The translations under genes were made by a program, and so were the position numbers. The notes beneath the pieces were generated by a model. It had not been told where the DNA came from, did not search any database, and saw only the letters and a list, made by a program, of their open reading frames with translations. A stretch of 12,581 nt of DNA, from positions 1 to 12,581 of the forward strand of contig CAZKNH010000120.1 of the NCBI GenBank assembly GCA_964553875.1, written 5' to 3'. Below, one piece after another: positions 1 through 6,307 of the stretch (positions within the stretch are counted from its first letter, which is position 1; every line of letters starts with the position of its first letter). Source of the DNA: ZC4RG20 sp964553875 (GTDB taxonomy: Bacteria; Pseudomonadota; Gammaproteobacteria; Steroidobacterales; Rariloculaceae).

Positions 1-675
1 ATCCCGGCGACGAAGCCCGGGCTCCCGGCGATCGAGGACATGATCGCGGCGGGCAAGTCGATCAACGTCACGCTGATCTTCTCGCTGGAGCGGTACGTCG
101 AGGTCGCTGAGGCGTACATCCGCGGGCTCGAGCGCCTCGTCGCTGCGGGCGGCGACCCCTCGACCGTCGCATCGGTCGCGAGCTTCTTCGTGTCGCGCGT
201 CGATACCGAGATCGACCGGCGCCTCGACGAGATCGGTGGTCACGACGATCTCAAGGGCAAGCTCGCCGTCGCGAACGCGAAGCTCGCCTACCAGCGCTAC
301 AAGCAGATCTTCGCGGGAGAGCGCTGGGAGTCTCTCGCCGCGAAAGGCGCGGCGTCGCAGCGATGCCTCTGGGCGTCGACGTCGACGAAGAACCCGGCCT
401 ACTCCGACGTCCTTTATGTCGAGGAGCTCATCGGTCCCGAGACGGTGAACACCCTGCCGGAGAAGACGATTCGGGCGTTCCAGGATCATGGGCGCGTGCG
501 GCCGAGTCTCGAGGAGGGTGTCGACGAGGCGCAGGCGCTGTTCGAACGACTCGCGTCGGCCGGGGTCGATTATGTCGACGTCACGGAGAAGCTCGAACGC
601 GAAGGCGTGAAGGCGTTCGCGGACTCCTTCTCCAAGCTGATGGAAGGCATCAAGGCGCGTGCTGCGGCCGCCTGA
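1..675 (+). CDS. tal: Transaldolase, C-terminal part (5' end outside window)
   Basis: Transaldolase moves a dihydroxyacetone unit between sedoheptulose 7-phosphate/glyceraldehyde 3-phosphate and erythrose 4-phosphate/fructose 6-phosphate in the cytosolic pentose phosphate pathway. The frame is open from base 1 and its first residues read IPATKPGLPAIEDMI, followed by SINVTLIFSLERY. In this family IPAT follows the Schiff-base lysine, so the catalytic Lys probably lies just before the window. Other family signatures are WASTSTKNPAYSD and YVEELIGPETVNTLPEKT. The family is usually about 360-380 aa in this long, actinobacterial-style form, so roughly 40% is missing. The first in-window ATG (position 40) is internal and is not the start. 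The stop is TGA at 673-675. No partner gene such as pgi follows; a c-di-GMP gene comes next after 107 bp. Identification is firm; only the 5' end is unknown. Confidence 0.94.
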   Translation: MPATKPGLPAIEDMIAAGKSINVTLIFSLERYVEVAEAYIRGLERLVAAGGDPSTVASVASFFVSRVDTEIDRRLDEIGGHDDLKGKLAVANAKLAYQRYKQIFAGERWESLAAKGAASQRCLWASTSTKNPAYSDVLYVEELIGPETVNTLPEKTIRAFQDHGRVRPSLEEGVDEAQALFERLASAGVDYVDVTEKLEREGVKAFADSFSKLMEGIKARAAAA

Positions 676-709
676 TCGCAGCAGGCTCGTGCGAGCGCTG
701 CTCCGCGGC

Positions 710-724
710 CCGAGACCGTCTCGG
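710..724 (+). terminator. Possible terminator hairpin after tal
   Basis: CCGAGAC and GTCTCGG form a perfect 7-bp inverted repeat around a single C (a 6-bp stem with a 3-nt loop in RNA), 34 bp after the tal stop. No T-run follows, so it is not a textbook intrinsic terminator. A second, weak hairpin (ATTAG-N5-CTAAT) lies at 733-747 in an AT-richer patch. That patch also holds TGC-TAATCT (741-749), a weak extended -10-like element that could serve the next gene. Confidence 0.3.
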
Positions 725-782
725 CATGCATCATTAGAGCTGCTAATCTTCGCTGATCCGATGATGGAATGAAGGAGCGGCC

Positions 783-2258
783 ATGCCGACCGGCACCAGT
801 CCCTTCTCGGCCTGGTTGGGCGGCCATTGGGCAGGCGTGATCACGCTTCTGGTGCTCGCCGTCGTTCTGGCGGCCGCTGCTTTCTGGATCAGGCGGTTAC
901 GGCGAACGATCGCCGCGAAGAATGCGCGGCTCGTAGGTGAGGCGGAGCGCCGAGGGGCGGCCGAAGACCGTACCCGCTGGGCCAGCGATCACGACGTCTA
1001 TACCGGGCTCCCGAGGGTCCATCATTTCATCGATCGCGTGAACGACAGCCTGGCCCGGGGCGGAGCCCGTGTCCGCGACAGGAGCGTCGTCGCGCTAAAG
1101 CTCGCGGAGCTCGACGAGACGATCCGTGCCCTCGGCCACGAGGCCGGCATCGGCATGGCGCGGCGGTTCGGGGAGCTCCTCCTGTCGCTTGGCCTCGACG
1201 CGTACGGCGTCACCGGAAGGGACGTGTTTCTCGCGTTCGGCGACAGGAAGAAGCTCGAAACGGAGCTCCGCGGCAGGCTCGCATCCATCGACGATACGAT
1301 CGCGACCGGGATTCCGCCGTGGCCCCGCGTCTATGCAGGCAGTGCCCCGTGCGGCGTCGACGGAAGCGATGCGCGCGAGCTGGTGCGTCGCGCGGAGACC
1401 GCGCTCGGGCACGCCGTGGCTGCGCGGGAGCTGTGGGTCGAGTGGCGCGAATCGCTCGAGCTCACGGCGGACGTGCGGCTCGTGCGCCTGTTCCGGGAAA
1501 CGCGGGCCGAGGGGCTTCGGGCGTTCTTCCAACCGCAGGTCGACGTTCGGACCGGCGCGATCGTCGGCGCCGAGGCCCTCGCTCGCTGGAACGCGCCGGG
1601 GATCGGCGAAGTCGCACCCGCGAAGCTCGTCCGGCTGCTCGAGGAGGCAGGCGCGATTCGCTCGCTGACGCGCCGGATGATCCGCGAGGCGGCGCGCGTC
1701 GCCGCAGCGCTGCGCGCACGGGGCACATCGTGCCCGATCAGCGTCAACGTCGCCGCCGCGGATCTGCTCGGCGGAGACATTCTCGACAGCGTCCTCGGCG
1801 CGATGCGAACGCACGGCACGTGCGCGCAAGACCTGAAGCTCGAGCTCACCGAGACGAGCTTCGCGAGCTCGCCGGACGCGATGCGGTGGATGATGAGGAG
1901 GCTGCGCGACAGCGGTCTCGCGTTGTCGATCGACGACTTCGGCACCGGTTTCTCGTCGCTCGCTTATCTCAACGATTTTCCGGTCGACGAGGTCAAGATC
2001 GATCGGTCTTTCATCGCCGGCCTTCCCGGCAAGCAGCGCAACCGCAGCATCGTGCGCGCGACGATCGCGATGGCGCACGAGCTCGACCTCGCCGTCGTCG
2101 CGGAGGGTGTCGATAGTGATGCCGTGATGCGGATTCTGCGTGAGGACCGGTGCGATCGTGCGCAAGGATTCCTGATCGCCGAGCCACTACCCGAGGCCGA
2201 TTTCCTCGAGTTCTTCGCTGACAGAGAGCGCCGCGCGCTGCGTATGCGCAGGGATTGA
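783..2258 (+). CDS. Membrane-anchored EAL-domain c-di-GMP phosphodiesterase with degenerate GGDEF
   Basis: The predicted 491-aa protein would hydrolyse cyclic di-GMP at the inner membrane. One transmembrane helix (about residues 16-36) is followed by an RRLRR stop-transfer patch and a short linker. A GGDEF-like domain (about 75-215) starts with YTGLPRVHHF, but the signature is GRDVF at 145-149: the second Gly and the Glu are replaced by Arg and Val, so diguanylate cyclase activity is unlikely. The EAL domain (about 230-480) keeps the catalytic set: E264 (EALAR), N322, E354 and E357 (ELTE), D384/D385 (DDFGTG), K405, E441 (AEGVD) and Q461. It is therefore probably active. The start is fixed by GAAGGAG at 771-777, 5 nt upstream. 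No periplasmic sensor domain is present, so the input may come through the degenerate GGDEF. A hairpin follows at 2279-2317, consistent with a monocistronic unit. Confidence 0.93.
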   Translation: MPTGTSPFSAWLGGHWAGVITLLVLAVVLAAAAFWIRRLRRTIAAKNARLVGEAERRGAAEDRTRWASDHDVYTGLPRVHHFIDRVNDSLARGGARVRDRSVVALKLAELDETIRALGHEAGIGMARRFGELLLSLGLDAYGVTGRDVFLAFGDRKKLETELRGRLASIDDTIATGIPPWPRVYAGSAPCGVDGSDARELVRRAETALGHAVAARELWVEWRESLELTADVRLVRLFRETRAEGLRAFFQPQVDVRTGAIVGAEALARWNAPGIGEVAPAKLVRLLEEAGAIRSLTRRMIREAARVAAALRARGTSCPISVNVAAADLLGGDILDSVLGAMRTHGTCAQDLKLELTETSFASSPDAMRWMMRRLRDSGLALSIDDFGTGFSSLAYLNDFPVDEVKIDRSFIAGLPGKQRNRSIVRATIAMAHELDLAVVAEGVDSDAVMRILREDRCDRAQGFLIAEPLPEADFLEFFADRERRALRMRRD

Positions 2259-2278
2259 GCACGTCCGCACCTCCGCGC

Positions 2279-2317
2279 GGAGCCGGCCTCGAGCGGAAGA
2301 GAGGGTCGAGCGGCTCC
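2279..2317 (+). terminator. Stem-loop after the EAL gene, possible terminator
   Basis: GGAGCCG (2279-2285) pairs with CGGCTCC (2311-2317), and CTCGA (2288-2292) pairs with TCGAG (2306-2310). This gives 12 bp with a 2-nt bulge and a 13-nt loop, 20 bp past the EAL stop. There is no T-tract, so efficient intrinsic termination is uncertain; a Rho-dependent or RNA-stabilising role is equally possible. Confidence 0.35.
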
Positions 2318-2385
2318 CACGGAGGAGCAGACACGAACAGCACACGGAAGGGTGTGGAGCCGCCCGACCGAACCGGTCACGGATG

Positions 2386-2399
2386 ACGAAGCGACCGTC
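2386..2399. repeat. 14-nt direct repeat, copy 1
   Basis: ACGAAGCGACCGTC occurs here and again, identical and in the same orientation, at 2745-2758. The flanking bases differ at once on both sides. The two copies bracket the small minus-strand ORF. Function is unknown. Confidence 0.5.
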
Positions 2400-2597
2400 C
2401 TAGCCCGCGTATCTCCTCTTCTCGGCGATGCGCGGGGCCAGCTCGATCACGTCCGCTTTCGGCCGGCGTCGCAGCGCGCGCAGCTCGGAGATGGCTGCGG
2501 CGCGTGCGAACGGCAGGGGATTGCCGGTCTCGAGCGCGATGCGCTGAGCGCGCCGGTCTATCCATTCCCATTCCGACTCGTTGAAGACCAACGTCAT
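2400..2597 (-). CDS. Possible small protein of 65 aa, unknown function
   Basis: I do not recognise this protein. It is the only minus-strand frame in the window that reads like a gene rather than a shadow, because no plus-strand gene lies opposite it. Its codons use mostly G or C at third positions, like the neighbouring genes, and its composition is balanced: it begins MTLVFNESEWEWIDRRAQRI, then GNPLPFARAAAISELRAL, and ends EKRRYAG. It looks mainly helical, with a charged Arg/Lys-rich C-terminal half. I chose the ATG at 2595-2597. An in-frame GTG at 2637-2639 would add 14 residues that look less gene-like. The Shine-Dalgarno is weak (GGAA about 8 nt upstream). A GACCG-AAC-CGGTC hairpin at 2366-2378 lies just past its stop. 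It could be a small regulator or antitoxin-like protein, but nothing proves this. Confidence 0.42.
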   Translation of the reverse strand: MTLVFNESEWEWIDRRAQRIALETGNPLPFARAAAISELRALRRRPKADVIELAPRIAEKRRYAG

Positions 2598-2664
2598 GGA
2601 GATTCCGTTGCAGTTCGTCGCTTGCCTCGTAGGGAACACGGGCGAGCGAGGATCCGGTTCCGCC

Positions 2665-2676
2665 GGTAGCGCTACC
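2665..2676. promoter_or_regulatory. Perfect 12-bp palindrome, LacI-operator-like
   Basis: GGTAGCGCTACC is its own reverse complement. Its AGCGCT centre and the outer GGTA/TACC resemble LacI-family operators. From memory it matches 11 of 14 positions of the Xanthomonas xyl-box (TGGTAGCGCTAACA). It sits 156 bp upstream of the putative -35 of the receptor promoter and about 68 bp upstream of the start of the small minus-strand ORF, so it could serve either direction. Regulator identity is inference. Confidence 0.4.
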
Positions 2677-2744
2677 TATGGAGCGTTGCGGATGGGGTGC
2701 CGCGGGGAGAGCGCGTCGTCGCACTCGACTCGAGGCGTGTCGCA

Positions 2745-2758
2745 ACGAAGCGACCGTC
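2745..2758. repeat. 14-nt direct repeat, copy 2
   Basis: This is the second exact copy of ACGAAGCGACCGTC, 359 bp downstream of the copy at 2386-2399. Confidence 0.5.
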
Positions 2759-2832
2759 GTGGGGTCGATCTCTCCGCATAGTCGAGGGGGCTCGGCGTCT
2801 CGTATCGTCCCGTCGATCTCGATAGATAGAGG

Positions 2833-2860
2833 TTGCACATTTGTCGACACAAAATACAAT
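2833..2860 (+). promoter_or_regulatory. Putative sigma70-type promoter of the receptor operon
   Basis: TTGCAC (2833-2838) and TACAAT (2855-2860; 5 of 6 to TATAAT) are separated by 16 nt. They lie in the most AT-rich patch of the region, in an otherwise very GC-rich window. The -35 matches consensus only in its TTG. Transcription would start near 2867, giving a leader of about 140 nt before the GTG start at 3010. Confidence 0.5.
2840..2853. promoter_or_regulatory. Inverted repeat in the promoter spacer, possible operator
   Basis: TTTGT-CGAC-ACAAA lies entirely between the -35 and -10 hexamers. An overlapping 8-bp perfect palindrome, TGTCGACA, occupies 2842-2849. A repressor bound here would block RNA polymerase, but the dyad is short and AT-rich, so chance is possible. 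Confidence 0.3.
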
Positions 2861-2881
2861 CGGTTGAACAATGTCGCTACA

Positions 2882-2904
2882 GCAGAGACCTGATCGGTCT
2901 CTGC
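2882..2904 (+). promoter_or_regulatory. Perfect 9-bp hairpin in the receptor mRNA leader
   Basis: GCAGAGACC and GGTCTCTGC pair without mismatch around the 5-nt loop TGATC. The hairpin begins about 15 nt after the predicted transcription start and 105 nt before the GTG start codon. No T-tract follows. It could be a 5' mRNA-stabilising hairpin, a protein or small-RNA target, or, read as DNA, an operator with GAGACC half-sites. The dyad is certain; the role is not. Confidence 0.6.
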
Positions 2905-2993
2905 AACGTGCGCGGAGCGTGCTCTCGACGGGCGGTCCGCATCGTTCGACGCGCGCCTGCAGGGGCGGTGACGTGCGATCCAGCTGCGCAACC

Positions 2994-3001
2994 AGAGGAG
3001 G
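2994..3001 (+). promoter_or_regulatory. Ribosome binding site that sets the receptor start
   Basis: AGAGGAGG lies 8 nt before the in-frame GTG at 3010. It is followed directly by a sequence encoding a signal peptide. It decides in favour of the GTG over any upstream codon in the same open frame. Confidence 0.75.
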
Positions 3002-3009
3002 GGGGTTCG

Positions 3010-6000
3010 GTGAATAAGAACGATACCGCGCGCATGCGCGAACGCTTGCTGGCATCGACGATCGCGACGATTCTCGGCGCGGGCAGTGCCGCCAAGGCGC
3101 AGGAGCCTGCGCCGTCGGCGGGTCCCGTCGAGGAAGTGACCGTGACCGGGTCACGAATCGTGCGCCGCGATTTCACGGCGAACAGCCCGATCATGACGGT
3201 CGACCAGGAGCTGTTCGATGAGACGATGTCGATCGGCGTCGATCACATCCTGAATCAGCTGCCCCAGTTCGTCCCGGCCGTCACGCAGTTCACGACGACC
3301 GAGACCCAATCTACCGCGACCGTGACGCCCGGCGCATCCACGGTGAGTCTGCGCGGTCTCGGCGCGAACCGTAACCTCGTGCTGATCGACGGCCGTCGTG
3401 CGATGCCGGTGAACGCGTCGGGCGCCGTCGACACGAACATGATTCCGTCCGCCGCGATCGCACGCGTCGAGACGATCACCGGCGGCGCGTCGTCCGTGTA
3501 CGGCGCGGACGCGATGGCGGGCGTCGTGAACTTCATCCTGAAACGGGACTTCGAGGGCGTCGATATCGACATGCGCTACGGCGAGACGCAGGAGGGCGAC
3601 GGCGAGGAGTTCAGGCTCGCCGGCGTCTTCGGCGCGAACTTCGCCGAGGGCAGCGGGAACGTGCTGCTCGGCTTCGAGCACGCGTCACGCGGCAAGGCCT
3701 ACGAGACGACGCGCCGATTCTACCGGCGCGGCTATGCGAACCCGACGGCGAACGGCACCGCGACTCGCTTGAGCGACAACTATTACGCCGTCGATACGAC
3801 GAATCCGCCGGATGCCGCCGTCGTCGCCGATGTCTTCGGCGTCGCGCCGGGCGAGGTCGGAACCGGCGGCAACTTCTATCTCAACGCTGACGGCACGCTC
3901 TATCGTTCGTCCGCGGACGGCAACTTTCGTTACAACGGCCCGTTCATCGTCGACGGTCTGGTCTATCGCAAGATCCTCGAGAACAACCCGAATACGAACG
4001 CTTTGAACGGCCAGCTCGTCGAGAACCTGCTCGAGGGCCGGATGGTATCGCTGCCGCTCGATCGCTATTCGGCGTTCGGGCGCGCTCATCTCGATATCGC
4101 CGACAACGTCTCGGCGTTCATGCAGGCGAACTTCGCACAGAGCGAAACGGAGACGCTCCTGATCTATTCGCCGGCGCTCGGCAGCTGGGGCGTGAAGATC
4201 CCGTACGGCAACGAGATCTACGCGCCGTCGGTGGACGAGAACGGTAACACGCTCGGCGCGTATCTGCCGGGCGGCACGTACGGCTTGAACTGTCCGCCGG
4301 TCGGCGGATGCACGGAGTCGCAGGCGTTTCCGGTCACGCCCGAGCTCGCAGCGCTGCTCGACAGCCGCCCGGATCCGAATGCGGACTGGGACCTCGGCCA
4401 CGTGCTGACCTATGCAGGCCCCCGCCGCAGCGAGAACCGCACGACGTCGTACCAGATCGTCGCGGGTCTCGAGGGCGGCTTCCCGAACAATGACTGGACC
4501 TGGGAGGCATACGTGTCGCACGGCGCGACGGAGGTCGCGACGACGCTGCTCGGCTACGGCTCCGTCGGGCGATACCGCTTCCTGGTCACGCAGCCGAATT
4601 ACGGCCGCGGCACGTTCTATGTCGGCAATCCGGAGGGCGACGGCTTCGGCGCGGGCACCGCGCAGTGCACGACGGGGCTGCCGATCATGGAGCAGTTCAC
4701 GCCGTCCGAGGACTGCATCAGGTCGATCACGGTTGATCTGCAGAACAACGGCCAGATGACCCAGGACGTCGTCGAGTTCAACCTTCAGGGTCGTCTCCTG
4801 GACGTGCCCGCCGGCGAGGCTCGCTTCGCGGTCGGCGCGTCGTACCGCAAGAACGAGTACTTCTATCGTCCCGACGCTCACATGTCACAGGAGAACTTCT
4901 TCGACCACGTGATGGGCGTCTTCCCCGGCAGCAAGTCCGAAGGGGACATCTCCGCGCGCGACGTCTACGGCGAGCTTTTGTTGCCCGTGCTGCGCGACAA
5001 GCCGGGCGTGCGCGAGCTCAACCTCGAGCTCGGCTATCGCTACTCGGACAACGATCCGACGGGCTCCGTCGATACCTACAAGGGGTTGATCGACTGGTCG
5101 ATCACGGACCGCATCAGGCTCCGTGGCGGGCGGCAGGTCGCGAACCGCGCGCCGAATATCGCGGAGCTGTACCTGTCGCGCACGCAGACGCTCGGCGCCT
5201 CCGCGATCGGCGACCTGTGCGCGGAAACGAATCCGGTCAGTCCGTTGAGCGCAAACCCGGCGCTCAATCCGAATGCAGCGCGCGTGCGCGCGATCTGCGA
5301 ATACCACATGGGACCGACCGGCGCTGCCGCGTTCTACGACCCGGATTTCGATCAGCCGACGGGCCTCGGCTTCGTATTCGCGAACACGACGGGCAATCCG
5401 AATCTCGAGCACGAGACGGCGAAGACGATCACGTTCGGCGCAGTCATGCAGCTCACGGACAGCCTTTCGTTGACCGTCGACTGGTACGACATCCGCATCG
5501 ACGACATGATCGCGGCGCAGTCCGTCGATGCCGTCTATCGCAACTGCTTCGATCCCGCGGTCAACCCGACGTTCGATCCGACGACGCCCGCGTGCAGCCT
5601 GCTCGTGCGCGATCCGGTCACCGGGCTGCGCCAGGCGACGGACGTCACGTACTCGAACGACAGCGCGATCGATACGCAGGGCGTCGATCTGCAGCTCAAC
5701 TGGGGCACGCCCATCGGGGCCGGCAACCTGAACCTGAGCCTTCTTGCGAGCTACCTGATCAGCATGAAGACCCGCCTCGATCCGGAGCAGGACTGGATCG
5801 AGTGGGAAGGCTCGTCAGGTCCGCAAGGGTTGACGGGAGTGCAGGGCGGGTCGTACGAGTACCGCACATTCACGACGCTCAGCTACTTCCGGGATCGTTG
5901 GAATCTCGCGCTGCGCTGGCGTCACTTGCCGGACCGTCTGCCGGCGGACCGCGTCACGAATCCGACGTCGACGACGCTGTCGCCGGGCTCGTATGACATC

Positions 6001-6186
6001 TTCGATCTCTCCGGCGGCTGGCGCTTCCCGAACGAGTGGTCGCTCCGCTTCGGCATTGATAACCTGTTCGACAAGCAGCCGCTGGTGACCAACGCGAACC
6101 AGTTCCAGAGCGGCAGCAGCACGGACGCCGGGTTCTACGACGTGCTGGGACGTCGGGGGTACATCGGCTTTTCGATGTCCTTTTGA
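3010..6186 (+). CDS. TonB-dependent outer-membrane receptor
   Basis: This 1058-aa protein would take a scarce ligand across the outer membrane using TonB/ExbBD energy. The GTG start gives a signal peptide with predicted cleavage after AKA (residue 30, before Q31). The TonB-box/plug entry reads VEEVTVTGSR (from residue 40). The plug (to about 180) carries SLRGLGANRNLVLIDGRR (from residue 113), ETITGGASSVYGADA and GVVNFILKRDFEG. The rest is a long beta-barrel ending in GFSMSF, with the terminal Phe typical of outer-membrane proteins. It has exactly eight mature cysteines in four close pairs (428/434, 553/569, 737/763, 846/862), probably disulfides in extracellular loops. There is no SusD partner, so it is not a Bacteroidetes SusC pair, and no Fur-box is evident upstream. 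The ligand cannot be read from sequence; the quinoprotein downstream makes a sugar or alcohol plausible, but iron chelates remain possible. Confidence 0.95.
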   Translation: MNKNDTARMRERLLASTIATILGAGSAAKAQEPAPSAGPVEEVTVTGSRIVRRDFTANSPIMTVDQELFDETMSIGVDHILNQLPQFVPAVTQFTTTETQSTATVTPGASTVSLRGLGANRNLVLIDGRRAMPVNASGAVDTNMIPSAAIARVETITGGASSVYGADAMAGVVNFILKRDFEGVDIDMRYGETQEGDGEEFRLAGVFGANFAEGSGNVLLGFEHASRGKAYETTRRFYRRGYANPTANGTATRLSDNYYAVDTTNPPDAAVVADVFGVAPGEVGTGGNFYLNADGTLYRSSADGNFRYNGPFIVDGLVYRKILENNPNTNALNGQLVENLLEGRMVSLPLDRYSAFGRAHLDIADNVSAFMQANFAQSETETLLIYSPALGSWGVKIPYGNEIYAPSVDENGNTLGAYLPGGTYGLNCPPVGGCTESQAFPVTPELAALLDSRPDPNADWDLGHVLTYAGPRRSENRTTSYQIVAGLEGGFPNNDWTWEAYVSHGATEVATTLLGYGSVGRYRFLVTQPNYGRGTFYVGNPEGDGFGAGTAQCTTGLPIMEQFTPSEDCIRSITVDLQNNGQMTQDVVEFNLQGRLLDVPAGEARFAVGASYRKNEYFYRPDAHMSQENFFDHVMGVFPGSKSEGDISARDVYGELLLPVLRDKPGVRELNLELGYRYSDNDPTGSVDTYKGLIDWSITDRIRLRGGRQVANRAPNIAELYLSRTQTLGASAIGDLCAETNPVSPLSANPALNPNAARVRAICEYHMGPTGAAAFYDPDFDQPTGLGFVFANTTGNPNLEHETAKTITFGAVMQLTDSLSLTVDWYDIRIDDMIAAQSVDAVYRNCFDPAVNPTFDPTTPACSLLVRDPVTGLRQATDVTYSNDSAIDTQGVDLQLNWGTPIGAGNLNLSLLASYLISMKTRLDPEQDWIEWEGSSGPQGLTGVQGGSYEYRTFTTLSYFRDRWNLALRWRHLPDRLPADRVTNPTSTTLSPGSYDIFDLSGGWRFPNEWSLRFGIDNLFDKQPLVTNANQFQSGSSTDAGFYDVLGRRGYIGFSMSF

Positions 6187-6190
6187 ATAG

Positions 6191-6200
6191 TTAGCGCTAA
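6191..6200. promoter_or_regulatory. Perfect 10-bp palindrome after the receptor gene, LacI-operator-like
   Basis: TTAGCGCTAA begins 5 nt after the receptor stop and shares its TAGCGCTA core with the palindrome at 2665-2676. It could be a second operator for the downstream genes or a looping partner. No good promoter hexamers are visible beside it. A GC-rich dyad (GCCGC 6235-6239 with GCGGC 6247-6251) follows in the same 121-bp gap and may lower read-through. Confidence 0.38.
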
Positions 6201-6295
6201 GTGTTTAGGCTCGTTCTAGGTTCCCGCGCGCGTCGCCGCGGCTCGAGCGGCACGTCGCGGGCGCCCGGCGCTCGGTGCGAACGTGCGCCGCGCTC

Positions 6296-6301
6296 GGAGG
6301 G
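6296..6301 (+). promoter_or_regulatory. Ribosome binding site that sets the hydroxylase start
   Basis: GGAGGG lies 6 nt before the GTG at 6308. The alternative in-frame GTG at 6275 has no such site and would add 11 residues with no family support. Confidence 0.65.
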
Positions 6302-6307
6302 CGGGCC

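Larger units (their letters stand above)
2598..3009 (+). other. Non-coding regulatory region upstream of the receptor gene
   Basis: No convincing gene lies here. In order it holds a perfect 12-bp palindrome (2665-2676), the second copy of the 14-nt repeat (2745-2758), a promoter-like pair of hexamers in an AT-rich patch (2833-2860), a 9-bp leader hairpin (2882-2904), a weaker GCGGA/TCCGC dyad (2912-2916 with 2936-2940), and the ribosome binding site at 2994-3001. The receptor frame stays open upstream to about 2833, but that stretch (for example MHICRHKIQSVEQC) does not resemble any receptor N-terminus and precedes the signal peptide, so it is treated as leader. Confidence 0.6.

Noticed and set aside
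1095..2165. Long minus-strand ORF (356 aa) opposite the EAL gene
   Set aside because: It is opposite a gene with clear motifs and has no recognisable domain; GC-rich DNA keeps antisense frames open.
2881..2895. Resemblance of CAGAGACCTG to a cobalamin-riboswitch B12 box
   Set aside because: The putative promoter lies only about 20 nt upstream, leaving no room for the rest of the riboswitch, and no other cobalamin element is visible; the sequence is better explained by the 9-bp hairpin.
2833..3009. Longer receptor start in the open frame upstream of 3010
   Set aside because: The upstream residues do not resemble a signal peptide, while GTG 3010 has a strong ribosome binding site and a proper signal sequence.
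3685..4881. Minus-strand ORF of 398 aa inside the receptor gene
   Set aside because: Shadow of the receptor; Arg/Val/Ala-rich composition without motifs.
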